From: HK1 sp965215295
GTDB lineage: Bacteria > Pseudomonadota > Gammaproteobacteria > HK1
DNA length: 64,000 nucleotides
Reading direction: 5' to 3'
NCBI GenBank assembly: GCA_965215295.1
Contig: OZ244045.1
Location: 1,426,001 to 1,490,000, forward strand
The translations under genes and the position numbers were made by a program. Below are positions 1 through 8,857 of the stretch, one piece after another. The stretch's first letter is position 1, and each line of letters starts with the position of its first letter. Below the pieces are notes generated by a model. It searched no databases and was not told the DNA's origin. It was given only the letters and a program-made list of their open reading frames with translations.

Positions 1-249
1 CAGTGCGGTTGGTTCTGGACCCCCAGGGCGGGCACGGTGACTCACACGAAACAGTCTCCGGAATTCCCGGTGCGGTTCAGATCATCGGCTCACTTGGAGT
101 TGGAGAAATCACCATATTGACGGCGGGCACGGCGTCCCGCCTCGGGACGCGGCTCAGTTCAATTCACGATCTGGCTCACGACGTGACTCGGCGTGATCCA
201 TCGGTTATGATGAGATCTCTCGCTACGGGGGATCGAAGGAGTGGACATC
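1..249. other. Left-edge non-coding stretch
   Basis: No convincing gene was found. The one open frame here, about 100 codons on the plus strand, has no family resemblance and no ribosome binding site. The stretch is presumably the upstream region of the small gene starting at 250, whose AAGGAG ribosome binding site lies at 236-241. No promoter could be assigned with confidence. Confidence 0.4.
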
Positions 250-561
250 GTGATACTGACTGGGTGGATAGGGGGAAAATTCGGGCTCCGAGTGAGCAAG
301 GATGATCGCAAGCTATTTTGTGGCCTGAAAGAGGGCGACACGATCACGTTGGAGCTTCCAGATCCAACTACGGAGGTATGCGCCGAAATCCCTCGTGGAT
401 TTTGGGATTCATGCCCTGAGCTGCGAGCCAACGAGATTGGCTGCTGGATGTGCAAGCGCGGAGACTGGCCGTGGACCAAATACAACCCGCCGAAATACAG
501 GGCGGAGCTCGTGAAGCCGAATTTCGTCCGGATTCTTGGCTCCGCACAGGACGACAAATGA
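250..561 (+). CDS. Small hypothetical protein, 103 aa
   Basis: I do not recognise a family. The GTG at 250 is chosen over the in-frame GTG at 241 because AAGGAG at 236-241 sits 8 bases before it; for the earlier GTG it would overlap the start. The product has three cysteines, a tryptophan-rich patch (GCWMCKRGDWPW, about residues 70-81) and no signal peptide or membrane segment. The stop overlaps the next start (ATGA at 558-561), so the two genes are probably translated together. Base composition is visibly less GC-rich than most of the window, which suggests an accessory origin. Existence as a gene is likely; function is unknown. Confidence 0.55.
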   Translation: MILTGWIGGKFGLRVSKDDRKLFCGLKEGDTITLELPDPTTEVCAEIPRGFWDSCPELRANEIGCWMCKRGDWPWTKYNPPKYRAELVKPNFVRILGSAQDDK

Positions 562-1343
562 ATCAGGCGATCCGGAAGTCTCACTGGCCGTATCTAGTGA
601 CTCTCACATTCTCCCTCGTCCTAGGGGGGCCAGCGGCTGGCGACAATACAGCGTGCGAAGCTGCCTTAGAAGCTGCCTTAGTCGACTACTACACCAAGCA
701 TGACACACCCCATGACATGGCCGACGCCTACACCGCCAGCAAAGCCGCCTTCGATCACACCATAAGAAAAGGCTACGAAGCCACCATTGCCTCTCTCAGA
801 TTCCTTGATGAAATGGGCACGTCTAGTGACATCGTTGCCGAAGTGGAGGTGAAGCACAAGATTCTCGATCTCGTTCAAGCAATTAACGCCGCTACCGCAG
901 CCGCTAGTGAAGCCGCAGAAGCCGCGGAGGCCGCCCATGCTTTATGGATTGCCCTCGGAGCTGGCACAAACAGGCATTCCACCCTTGAAGCCATGAACAT
1001 TGAGCACGCCGCATTCATGTCCGCCGTTCACCTCCACCGAACGGGCAAAGAATTCGTAAATGCGTTCATCGATGCCGCTGTCTACGCCGGCGCCAGCAGA
1101 GCCGACCGAGGGAAAGGCCTCGACATATTCAGCACCATTCTTCTGGATACGGACAGCGTCGCCAGCATCTACGAGTCCCTAGCCGATTTTGAAGAAATCG
1201 GAGCTGTGGGCATGGGTGAGTTTGTTAGGGCTGTTAAAGCCTTCCACGATGCCGGCGAGGAGGCGAACCTCAGGGCCGAGAACGCCGCCACCACGCTTGA
1301 TACCATGGTTGAAATCGCGTCCTCCTCCGCCGCTTGTAGGTAG
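558..1343 (+). CDS. Hypothetical exported alanine-rich helical protein
   Basis: The 261-residue product starts at the ATG of the ATGA overlap with the upstream gene. A longer in-frame start at 450 lies inside that gene and is rejected. Residues 1 to about 28 look like a Sec signal peptide: basic MNQAIRKSH, a hydrophobic stretch, then GGPAAGDN. The mature part is rich in alanine and glutamate and probably all helical (for example AATAAASEAAEAAEAAHA near residue 115), with no recognised domain. It is less GC-rich than its neighbours, like its partner. The pair may act together at the cell envelope, but nothing in the sequence gives a function. Confidence 0.6.
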   Translation: MNQAIRKSHWPYLVTLTFSLVLGGPAAGDNTACEAALEAALVDYYTKHDTPHDMADAYTASKAAFDHTIRKGYEATIASLRFLDEMGTSSDIVAEVEVKHKILDLVQAINAATAAASEAAEAAEAAHALWIALGAGTNRHSTLEAMNIEHAAFMSAVHLHRTGKEFVNAFIDAAVYAGASRADRGKGLDIFSTILLDTDSVASIYESLADFEEIGAVGMGEFVRAVKAFHDAGEEANLRAENAATTLDTMVEIASSSAACR

Positions 1344-1476
1344 CGGTCATCTCGAAGGGCAAGAAGGCATGATCAGTTCAACTGATCCAGAATCCGCGTG
1401 TATTGCTCCGATTTCTCAGGACACGAGGACAAGTGATACTCGAGGTGTTTACACGGGGAGCGGAGATGGGCAAGAA

Positions 1477-2406
1477 ATGGAGGGTTCGACACCGAAGGCG
1501 AACAGCTTCAACCAGGCCACAGTCGACTGGTGGCGACCGCTACCTCCGATCGACCCTTCGGAGGCGCAGCCTTGGCCAGCGGATACCGCGGCGATCGATC
1601 GTTTCCAGCATGATGGTGCGACCGTTCTGCGCGGCGTCTTCGAAGAGTGGGTCGAGCCCCTTCGCGCCGGTCTGGAGCGCAATCTCGGGGCGCCCCAGAA
1701 CTACGCGTTCCCCTGCGAGAGCGCGCCCGACGGAGAGCCGGGGCGCTTCTTCGACAGCTACTGCAACTGGCTCCTGATCCCGGAGTACCTCGACCATGTG
1801 ACCTCTTCGTGCGCCGCCTCGATGGCCGGCCAGCTCATGCGCTCGCACCGCGCGCAACTCTTTCACGAGCACGCCTTCTGCAAGGAGCCCGGCACCCGGC
1901 GCGCCACGCCCTGGCACCAGGATCTGCCTTACTACTGCATCGACGGCACGCAGACCGTCAGCCTCTACGTCTCGCTCGACGACGCGCCGGCGGAGACCGC
2001 GGTGCGCTTCGTCAAGGGCTCCCATCGGTGGGGCCGGCTGTTCTACCCGCGCGTGTTCCTCGACGGTTCCGACTTCAACACGGCCGATGCCGGACTGGAG
2101 CCGGTCCCCGACCTCGACGCCCGCCCGCGGGACTACGACATCCTCGCCTGGGACCTCGAGCCCGGCGACGTGATCGCCTTCGACTTCCGGACCCTGCATG
2201 GCACTACGGCGGGCCGGGTGCAGAGCCGCCGCCGCGCCCTGTCCACCCGCTGGCTGGGGGACGACGTGACCTATTGCCGGCGTCCGGGAGAGACTTCGCC
2301 GCCCTTCCCCGACATCGGGCTCCGGGACGGGGACCGCATGCGGGAGGACTGGTTTCCGATCATGTGGCGGAAGAGCCCGGAGCCCGGCGGCTCCCCTTCC
2401 GCATGA
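1477..2406 (+). CDS. Phytanoyl-CoA dioxygenase family Fe(II)/2-oxoglutarate oxygenase
   Basis: A 309-residue PhyH-family enzyme; such proteins hydroxylate small or acyl substrates using Fe(II), 2-oxoglutarate and oxygen. The iron-binding HxD lies in TPWHQDLPYY (about residue 147), the distal histidine in TLHGTTAG (about 241) and the 2-oxoglutarate arginine in RRRALSTRW. The domain begins at AAIDRFQHDGATVLRGVF near residue 29. The ATG at 1477 was chosen because the family fold starts soon after it; an ATG at 1369 with a weak AAGAAGG is the alternative. It stands alone between the unknown pair and the converging transporter operon. The substrate cannot be predicted. Confidence 0.85.
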   Translation: MEGSTPKANSFNQATVDWWRPLPPIDPSEAQPWPADTAAIDRFQHDGATVLRGVFEEWVEPLRAGLERNLGAPQNYAFPCESAPDGEPGRFFDSYCNWLLIPEYLDHVTSSCAASMAGQLMRSHRAQLFHEHAFCKEPGTRRATPWHQDLPYYCIDGTQTVSLYVSLDDAPAETAVRFVKGSHRWGRLFYPRVFLDGSDFNTADAGLEPVPDLDARPRDYDILAWDLEPGDVIAFDFRTLHGTTAGRVQSRRRALSTRWLGDDVTYCRRPGETSPPFPDIGLRDGDRMREDWFPIMWRKSPEPGGSPSA

Positions 2407-2526
2407 AGAGAGCCGCCGCGAGGAGCAGGACCGATTGGCCCCCGGGCCCGTTGCTCTTCCGCACGGGAATGCCCATCCCGTTCCGACGATCGTGCAAGCC
2501 GCGGCCGGCGTTTGCTCCCGGCCAGC

Positions 2527-2856
2527 TCATCGGCATTTCTTGAACCGCTTTCCGACACACTCGCCGACGATTCCGAAGACGCCACCGGCTCCGTCGGCGC
2601 CTTCGCCCGCACGTCCATCGACCGGCCCCACCGCCTTGCCGACACTCCCGACGAGCGTCCCGGGACCCCTGCCACCGCCTTCCTCGTCGTGACCCCCGAC
2701 AACGTTTCCGGCAACCCTTTCGATCCCTTCGACGCGCGGCTCGACCGGCTCGACCGAATCGCCTTCCCCGTTGTCCACCTCCTCCGAGGAAGCATGGCCG
2801 CCGCCGTGCAGCATGGCCAGGCAGATGAGCAGCCGAAGCAACACGCCCGGTCTCAT
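2527..2856 (-). CDS. Possible small secreted protein, 109 aa
   Basis: A short frame begins with a good signal peptide (MRPGVLLRLLICLAMLHGGG, then HA and a mature part starting SSEEVDNG). The rest is acidic and glycine/valine rich, ending in a basic CVGKRFKKCR. The ATG at 2856 has a GGAG/GAGGG stretch just upstream. It lies 83 bases after the transporter ATPase gene on the same strand and could be its last operon member. No homologue is recognised and the region is GC-rich enough to generate chance frames, so the call rests on the signal peptide and ribosome binding site. Confidence 0.45.
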   Translation of the reverse strand: MRPGVLLRLLICLAMLHGGGHASSEEVDNGEGDSVEPVEPRVEGIERVAGNVVGGHDEEGGGRGPGTLVGSVGKAVGPVDGRAGEGADGAGGVFGIVGECVGKRFKKCR

Positions 2857-2939
2857 GTCCCTCGCTCCGGCTTCAGGCACGGCAGGCCGCATTCGTGGCG
2901 CCGGGGCCACGGACCCGCCCGCACGCCGTCCTCGGGGCT

Positions 2940-4067
2940 TCAATCCGCTTCCCGCTTCGGCGTGGTCAGGTCCTCGCCCGGCAGCAGTACCACGGCATCT
3001 TCGGACCACGTCAGCCATACCTCCTGGCCCGCGCCGCTGATCCGGTCGAGGGACTTCGCCAAGTTCGGAAGCGCCACGGAGACCGGTTCGGCCCTGCCCT
3101 CCAGATACACGTGGAAGTGGCTGCGGTCCCCCAGGTATGCGGAGGGTCCCATCCGGCCCTTGACGGCGTTCCCGGTCCCTTCCACCGCTTCGAAGGCGAG
3201 CTGGAACTTCTCCGGGCGAATGCCCAGGACGAAGCCTTCGCCGACCGCCGAGGGAGGGGCCTCGCAGGCGGCGCGCACCCGGCCGAGCTCCACCGAGTCG
3301 GCCGTCACCATCCCGCCCCGGCATTCGCTCAAGGTGCAGTCGAAGAAGTTCATGGTGCCGATGAAGTCCGCGACGAATCGCGACTTCGGCGCCTCGTAGA
3401 GCTCTCCCGGGGTCGAGATCTCCAGCACGCCGCCCCGGGCCATGACCGCGATGCGGTCCGACAACGTGAGCGCCTCCTCCTGGTCGTGGGTCACGAACAC
3501 GAAGGTGATTCCCACCTGCTGCTGGAGCTGACGCAGCTCGATCTGCATCTGCTCTCTCAGCTTCTTGTCCAGCGCCCCCAAGGGCTCGTCCAGCAACAGC
3601 ACCTTCGGCCGCTTGATGAGGGCCCGCGCCAGTGCGACCCGCTGCCGCTGGCCTCCGGACAGCTCCATCGCGGTGCGCTCTCCGTAGCCGGGCAGCCTGA
3701 TCAGCTCCAGCATCTCCTCGATGCGCTCCGCGAGCTGCCGCCTGGAGAGCCCGGACTTCCTCATGCCGAACGCGATGTTGGAGGCGACGTTCAGGTGCGG
3801 AAAGATCGCGTAGTTCTGGAACACCATGTTCACCGGGCGGTGGTTGGGCGGGACCAGCGTCACGTCCGTGCCGTCGATGAGGATCCGCCCCTGCGTCGGC
3901 ACCTCGAAGCCGGCGAGCATCCGGAGCAGGGTCGTCTTCCCGCAGCCCGACGGACCCAGCAGGGAGAAGAACTCCCCCTCCGTGATCTCGAAGTGCGCGT
4001 CGTCGACGGCCCGGACCGGGCCGAAGTCCTTGAATACGTGCTCGATGGAGATGATCGCGGCCGGCAT
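2940..4067 (-). CDS. potA: Polyamine-type ABC transporter ATP-binding protein (PotA-like)
   Basis: This 375-residue cytoplasmic ATPase powers the importer encoded just upstream. It has Walker A GPSGCGKT (about residues 38-45), signature LSGGQRQR, Walker B VLLLDEP, and the switch histidine in FVTHDQEEA. A C-terminal regulatory OB-type region (about 240-375, with LGIRPEKFQL) is typical of PotA and related TOBE-containing ATPases. It starts 5 bases after the permease stop, so it is co-transcribed with the two permeases and the binding protein. The closest well-known systems import spermidine or putrescine; other cationic compounds are possible because close paralogues differ in substrate. Confidence 0.9.
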   Translation of the reverse strand: MPAAIISIEHVFKDFGPVRAVDDAHFEITEGEFFSLLGPSGCGKTTLLRMLAGFEVPTQGRILIDGTDVTLVPPNHRPVNMVFQNYAIFPHLNVASNIAFGMRKSGLSRRQLAERIEEMLELIRLPGYGERTAMELSGGQRQRVALARALIKRPKVLLLDEPLGALDKKLREQMQIELRQLQQQVGITFVFVTHDQEEALTLSDRIAVMARGGVLEISTPGELYEAPKSRFVADFIGTMNFFDCTLSECRGGMVTADSVELGRVRAACEAPPSAVGEGFVLGIRPEKFQLAFEAVEGTGNAVKGRMGPSAYLGDRSHFHVYLEGRAEPVSVALPNLAKSLDRISGAGQEVWLTWSEDAVVLLPGEDLTTPKREAD

Positions 4068-4071
4068 CGTC

Positions 4072-4878
4072 TCAGATCCTGGAAGGTGTGCGCTGCACGC
4101 CGCTTCGCCGAATGAGCTCGGCGGCGAAAATCACGAAGGTGGACGTCACGACGATGATCGCTCCCAGGGACAGGACCGAGGGCAGCCTTTCCGGGAAGCG
4201 GAGCTGGCTCCAGATGAGCACCGGCAGCGTCGCGTCGGTGCCGCTGAGGAAGAACGCCAGCACGAACTCGTCGAACGAAATGGTGAAGGTCAGCAGCAGG
4301 CTCGCCACGATTCCGGGAAGGATGATGGGAAAGGTCACCCGCCAGAAGGTGTTCCAGGCATTCTCTCCGAGGTCCCGGGCCGCCTCTTCCATGCTCGGGT
4401 CGAAACCCTCCATCCGGGAGATCAGCACCAGCATCGAGAACGGCACGCACAGCAGGAGATGGCCGATGCCGACGGTGATCAGCGAGAGCTTCACGCCGCC
4501 CAGGCTGAAGGTGATGAGCAGGGAGATGCCCAGGATGATCTCCGGGATCACGAGCGGCACCATGATGAAGCCGATCAGGCTCCCGCGCCCTCGCAGGCGG
4601 TAGCGGGTCACCGCCCTGGCCGCGAAGATCCCCAGGATGGTGCTCAGTACCGCCACGCTCACCGCGACCCGCACGCTGTTCCACAGCGCGTTGATGAGCC
4701 CGTAGCCGTCCGCGAGCTGGTAGTACCACTTGAGCGTGAAGCCCTTCAGCGGAAAGGTGACGTACTGCGAGTCGTTGAACGAGAACAGGGGAAGCACCGC
4801 CACCGGCAGGTACAGGAACACGAGGTACGCCACCGCATACACCCCGAAACCGTTCAGTCTCGTACGCAAGGCGGCCAC
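4072..4878 (-). CDS. potC: ABC transporter permease (PotC-like)
   Basis: A 268-residue inner-membrane permease with about six membrane segments. The EAA loop that docks on the ATPase is present (EEAARDLGENAWNTFWRVTFP, about residue 165). The GTG at 4878 is chosen: it lies just after the upstream permease stop, is preceded by AAGAAGG at a suitable distance, and gives the family's normal N-terminus; the open frame extends far upstream inside the other permease but is not used. Products of this gene and the next pair as the PotB/PotC-type channel. Substrate is inferred from the operon, not from this sequence. Confidence 0.88.
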   Translation of the reverse strand: MAALRTRLNGFGVYAVAYLVFLYLPVAVLPLFSFNDSQYVTFPLKGFTLKWYYQLADGYGLINALWNSVRVAVSVAVLSTILGIFAARAVTRYRLRGRGSLIGFIMVPLVIPEIILGISLLITFSLGGVKLSLITVGIGHLLLCVPFSMLVLISRMEGFDPSMEEAARDLGENAWNTFWRVTFPIILPGIVASLLLTFTISFDEFVLAFFLSGTDATLPVLIWSQLRFPERLPSVLSLGAIIVVTSTFVIFAAELIRRSGVQRTPSRI

Positions 4879-4880
4879 CG

Positions 4881-5795
4881 CTATCCCGCCTTCTTCCGGT
4901 ACCAGCGGGTGGCGCCGAGGAACGCGCAGACCACGACGGTGACCGTCAGCATCGAGATGATCGACAGCGCGGCTCCGAGCGGCCAGTTGAGCGCCTTGCC
5001 GAACATGGACTGGATGATGTTGCCGATCATGATCCCGCGGGTCCCGCCGACCAGGGCCGGTGTCACGTAGTCCCCGACGGTGGGGATGAACACCAGCAGG
5101 CTCGCGGCGACCACTCCGGGCAGGGACAGCGGCAAGGTGACGCGCACGAAGGTCGTGAACGCGCTCTCGCCGAGGTCGCGGGCGGCGTCGATGAGGGAGC
5201 GGTCGATCTTCTCCAGCGATACGTAGATGGGCAGGATCGCCACCGCCGCCCAGGCATGGGCCAGCGTGATCACCACCGCGGCCGGGTTGTAGAGGAGGAA
5301 TTCGAGAGGGCCGGAGACGACCCCCAGGGAGATGAGCCCGGAATTGACGACGCCGTTGTAGCCCAGGATCACCTTCCACGCGAAGACGCGCAGGAGGTAG
5401 CTGGTCCAGAACGGGATCGTGACCAGGACGATCCACATCATCTTGTTCTTCCGGACATGGAAGGCGATGTAGTACGCCAAGGGATAGGCCAGCACGATGG
5501 TGAGCAGCGTCACCAGGGCCGAGATCCGGATGGAGCGGTAGAGGATCAGGTAGTAGATCTTCTTGTCGAAGAACGCGGCGTAGTTCTCGGTGGTGAAGGT
5601 CCTGACGATGTCGACGTAGTCCTGCTTCCAGAAGCTCATGACCGTCAGGATGAGCACCGGGAAGAGCAGCCCGAGCACGACCACCACCAGCGTCGGCGAG
5701 AGCAGGGCGTATCCTCTCGCCGACTCGCTCCGCATGAACCACGCCCGCACCCGCTGGCGCACGGTGTGGCCGGATGCGGTCCGCGCGACGCTCAT
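4881..5795 (-). CDS. potB: ABC transporter permease (PotB-like)
   Basis: A 304-residue permease of the polyamine importer with about six membrane segments and the EAA loop IDAARDLGESAFTTFVRVTL near residue 210. Its stop is two bases before the downstream permease GTG, which implies coupled translation. It lies 289 bases downstream of the binding-protein gene, and that gap holds a strong hairpin. It belongs to the binding-protein-dependent inner-membrane component family; YdcU- and PotB/PotH-type proteins are the nearest recognised relatives. Confidence 0.88.
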   Translation of the reverse strand: MSVARTASGHTVRQRVRAWFMRSESARGYALLSPTLVVVVLGLLFPVLILTVMSFWKQDYVDIVRTFTTENYAAFFDKKIYYLILYRSIRISALVTLLTIVLAYPLAYYIAFHVRKNKMMWIVLVTIPFWTSYLLRVFAWKVILGYNGVVNSGLISLGVVSGPLEFLLYNPAAVVITLAHAWAAVAILPIYVSLEKIDRSLIDAARDLGESAFTTFVRVTLPLSLPGVVAASLLVFIPTVGDYVTPALVGGTRGIMIGNIIQSMFGKALNWPLGAALSIISMLTVTVVVCAFLGATRWYRKKAG

Positions 5796-5846
5796 GATCG
5801 GCCCGTCGCCGATGGCGCCACGGACGGACGATGGTGGATGGAAGAA

Positions 5847-5871
5847 CCCCGGCGCCGGCGCGGCGCCGGGG
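5847..5871 (-). terminator. GC-rich hairpin between binding-protein and permease genes
   Basis: A perfect 10-bp inverted repeat CCCCGGCGCC / GGCGCCGGGG surrounds a 5-base loop. A second hairpin lies at 5920-5948 (stem CGTTCGCCGG / CCGGCGAGCG with one wobble pair, 9-base loop). Both sit in the 289-base gap after the abundant binding-protein gene and before the permeases. There is no T-run. Such hairpins in this position commonly stabilise the upstream message or partly terminate, so the binding protein is made in excess. No gene was seen in the gap. Confidence 0.55.
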
Positions 5872-6084
5872 TGTTCAGGCTGCTGTGGAGCGGGTACGGA
5901 CGAGGCCGTGGCGCACCGCCGTTCGCCGGCCGTCGGCGCCGGCGAGCGAAGCCGGCGGCGCGCCTCGCAGGTGCGAGTGCGGAGTGCTCCCCGGGGAAGT
6001 TGCGCGGGAGCACTTGCGCACGCCGGATGCCCCGCCCCGGAAGGGTTGGAACACTCGACACCGGCACGGGCCGGACGGGACTTC

Positions 6085-7218
6085 CTACAACCCCGCCTTG
6101 ACCTCTTCGAACATCGCCTGGAGCACCGGCTCGTTGCCGATCGGCTCCTGGAAGATGCCCGCGTTCAGTATCTCTTCAGGGTTGGTGGACAGGCCGCGTT
6201 CCAGGAGCAGATGCTCGGGGACGAGCTCGTACGAGTGCACGTTCGCGTGGCCGTAGCCCTCGTCCAGGATGGACAGGACGCCGGAGTCGGGGCTGAGGAA
6301 CGCGTCGATGACGTCGTAGCTCTTGTCGAGCTTCGCCGGATCGGCGTCGGCCATGAGGCAGAACCCGCACACCCACGTCATGGCGCCCTCCTTGGGACTC
6401 ATGTACTTCACGTCCACGCCCTCCGCCTTCAGCGCGGTGAACGCGTCGTTCCACGAGCTGGTCGCGACGAGCTCGCCCGCCGCCATGGAGTTCTCGAGAT
6501 CGGTGGGACTGGTCCAGTAGTAGCGGAGCAGGGGAAGCTGCTTGCGAAGCAGCTCGCGCGTGACCTCGACCTCCTCGGCGGTCATGTTGAAGGGGTCCTT
6601 CGCGCCGCCGTAGATCGCGGCCACCATCACCCCGTCGATGAGGCTGTCCGACATCGACAGCCGCCCGGCGTAACGCTCGTCCCAGAGGATCCCCCAAGTC
6701 TCGTCTTCCTGGTACTCGGGAGCGACGAGGTCCGGACGATACAGCACCGAGGTGAGGCCCCAGTCCGCCGCGACGAAGTAGACGTCGCCGTTCGAGGTCA
6801 TGCCGGGAATCTTCTTGAGGCTCGGGATGACCTCGTCCCAGTGGCTCAGCCGGCTCACGTCGATCGGCTGCAGGATCCCCGCGTCGCGCCATATCTCCAC
6901 CTTGTAGGAACAGGGGTGGGTCACGTCGAACTGGGCGCCGGCCCTGATCTTCGCAAAGGCCTCTTCCTCGTCTCCGAAGATGGAGAAGTTGGGATACTCG
7001 CCGTGCTTGTTGTGGTACTCCAGGTGGTGTCCCTGCGCGTCCCATCCCTCCCAGGTGAACACGTTGGGATGGTCTTCGGCGGCGGCCCGCGCACCGCGGG
7101 GCCACATCGGAAGCGTCACCGTGGCGACGCCGAGGGACGCCAGCAACGACTGGAACTTGCGCCGCGACATCTTGCCGGTGGCCAGCATGTCGACCAGATC
7201 GTCCTTCTTGTATTCCAT
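6085..7218 (-). CDS. potD: Tat-exported periplasmic binding protein of polyamine-type ABC importer
   Basis: The 377-residue product resembles PotD/PotF-type binding proteins and captures the substrate in the periplasm for the permeases downstream. A twin-arginine signal is clear: MSRRKFQSLLASLGVATVTL at about residues 17-36, followed by ARAAAEDH. The mature part has WEGWDAQ near its start and GDVYFVAADWGLTSVLYRPD in the middle, as in family members. The ATG at 7218 is preceded by GGAGGG at the right distance; a longer frame upstream lacks one. It is the first gene of the importer operon, separated by hairpins from the rest. The ligand is probably a polyamine, which remains inference. Confidence 0.85.
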   Translation of the reverse strand: MEYKKDDLVDMLATGKMSRRKFQSLLASLGVATVTLPMWPRGARAAAEDHPNVFTWEGWDAQGHHLEYHNKHGEYPNFSIFGDEEEAFAKIRAGAQFDVTHPCSYKVEIWRDAGILQPIDVSRLSHWDEVIPSLKKIPGMTSNGDVYFVAADWGLTSVLYRPDLVAPEYQEDETWGILWDERYAGRLSMSDSLIDGVMVAAIYGGAKDPFNMTAEEVEVTRELLRKQLPLLRYYWTSPTDLENSMAAGELVATSSWNDAFTALKAEGVDVKYMSPKEGAMTWVCGFCLMADADPAKLDKSYDVIDAFLSPDSGVLSILDEGYGHANVHSYELVPEHLLLERGLSTNPEEILNAGIFQEPIGNEPVLQAMFEEVKAGL

Positions 7219-7404
7219 GGTGATTTCCCTCCGATGAGAAGTGGGTGGGAGCGGACTGTGCCGGCACTTATGGCCCGTCGCCCCCGCATTGTCAAGCAAC
7301 GTCCCCCGGTTCGACACGGCGGCGGTACCCGCCCGGAATCCGGCCAGGGACGGAACCGGCGCCCGGTGGACGATGGCGTGCCGGAGGCCGCTTCCCCGCG
7401 TCGT

Positions 7405-8679
7405 TCAGACGAGCGATTCGAGCAGCCGCGCGGCCTTTTCCGTGCCGCTCCGGCCCCGCATGTGGGCGGACGTGGCCTCCAGCCTCGACCGCATGGCCCC
7501 GTCGCCCAGGCAGGTCTCGATGGCGTCCAGCAGGTCCGCGTCGGTCCACTCGTAGCGGTCCAGGTGCAGGCCGTGGCCGGTCTCCCGGACCCGCATCGCG
7601 TTGTCGTGGCCGTCCCACACGTAGGGCATGATGATGGCGGGCTTGCCGAAGTACAGGCATTCGGTGAACGAGTTGTTGCCGCCGTGGTGGATCACCGCGT
7701 CCGTCTGCGCGATGACCGAAGGCTGGGGATACCAGCCGGCCAGGCGGACGTTCGGCGGCGGGTCGGAATAGGCGTCCGCGTAGTCGCCCACGTTGACGAG
7801 CGCCCGGAACCGGGAGCCTCCGATGGCCGCGACGATCCGTTTCAGAAGGTCGGTATCGCCCGCGCCCAGGCTCCCGAAGGAGACGTACAGCAGGGGGCCG
7901 TCGTCGTTCGCGGCGAACCCGGGCACCGCATAGGGCTCCTCCTTGCGCACGCATCCCTCCAGGTACTGGAACCGCGGAGGATCGAGGGGCACGCGGCGGG
8001 TGAACTTCACCGGCTCCGGATACAGCAGCAGGTTCAGGTGGGGCGACGCCTCGAAGAACTGGCCGAGCGGGTACGGGTCCTCGCCGCATGTGGCCAGGAA
8101 CTCGTTGAAGTCGTCGTGGATCGGCCTGATGACTTCGTTGAAGCGTTCGCGGAACGCCCGGTGTCCGGCCCGGTCGTGCTCGCCGCACCCGGACAGGTGC
8201 GGCGGTATGGCGTCGTCCTCGATCTCGTTCTCCGAGCACGAGATGATCCGCACCCAGGGCTTGCCGAACCGCTTGATGGCGGGAAACAGGATCACGTTGT
8301 CGATGCAGACCACATCCGGCCGAATCCGCTCCAGAACGCGGGGCAGGTCCTTCTCGGCCCACTTGGCGCTGTCCACGATCGCCTCCCAGCACTCCTTGAC
8401 GTAGTTGTCGATCTGGTCGATCGGCGCCTTGCGGAAGTTGGGGATGTGGCCGTTGATGAAGTCCTCCCAGAACTTCGCCATCTGCTCCGGCGGCATCGGC
8501 TCGGAGAGGTTCACCGGATGCGCTTCGAATCCGTAGCCCTCGTAGACTTCGACGAATCCGGGGTCGGACAGGAAGACCGCCTTGTGGCCGCGAGCCTCGA
8601 TGGATTGCGCGATTCCGACGGAGTTGAGAGCGGGGCCGAATGCGGCCTCGGGGAAGAATGCGAACGTCTTCCGTGCCAT
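7405..8679 (-). CDS. GT1-family UDP-glycosyltransferase-like protein
   Basis: The 424-residue product has the two-domain GT-B layout. The N-terminal acceptor domain begins FAFFPEAAFGPALNSVGIAQ. The C-terminal donor domain carries a PSPG-like motif (HHGGNNSFTECLYFGKPAII, about residues 330-349, then PYVWDGHDN). Such enzymes move a sugar from UDP-sugar to a small molecule. The ATG at 8679, with GGAG 8 bases before, is preferred to the in-frame ATG at 8691. It has the same direction as the transporter genes and diverges from the gamma-glutamyl hydrolase gene. The acceptor is unknown; its placement in a polyamine-type cluster is unusual. Confidence 0.82.
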   Translation of the reverse strand: MARKTFAFFPEAAFGPALNSVGIAQSIEARGHKAVFLSDPGFVEVYEGYGFEAHPVNLSEPMPPEQMAKFWEDFINGHIPNFRKAPIDQIDNYVKECWEAIVDSAKWAEKDLPRVLERIRPDVVCIDNVILFPAIKRFGKPWVRIISCSENEIEDDAIPPHLSGCGEHDRAGHRAFRERFNEVIRPIHDDFNEFLATCGEDPYPLGQFFEASPHLNLLLYPEPVKFTRRVPLDPPRFQYLEGCVRKEEPYAVPGFAANDDGPLLYVSFGSLGAGDTDLLKRIVAAIGGSRFRALVNVGDYADAYSDPPPNVRLAGWYPQPSVIAQTDAVIHHGGNNSFTECLYFGKPAIIMPYVWDGHDNAMRVRETGHGLHLDRYEWTDADLLDAIETCLGDGAMRSRLEATSAHMRGRSGTEKAARLLESLV

Positions 8680-8857
8680 GGTGGTCTCCATTCTCTTCGA
8701 GCCGGGAGCGGACGGGGGTCCTGATCGGACCCGCCGGGGTCCACGATATCGCCTTCACGAGCCGGGTGTCGATCGCGGGACACGCGGTGCGGGTTCTCGG
8801 TGGTGGATGGTCGGGTTAGGATCGCCGCCACTCCGCTCCGCAAGCCGACGGGACGTC

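Noticed and set aside
450..557. Longer start for the exported alanine-rich protein
   Set aside because: It would lie inside the upstream gene and hide the clear signal peptide that starts at 558.
2512..3399. Plus-strand frame across the PotA-like gene end
   Set aside because: It is the antisense shadow of a clear ABC ATPase gene with no family features.
5796..6084. Open frames in the binding-protein/permease gap
   Set aside because: Arginine/proline-rich, no ribosome binding site; the hairpins explain the sequence better.
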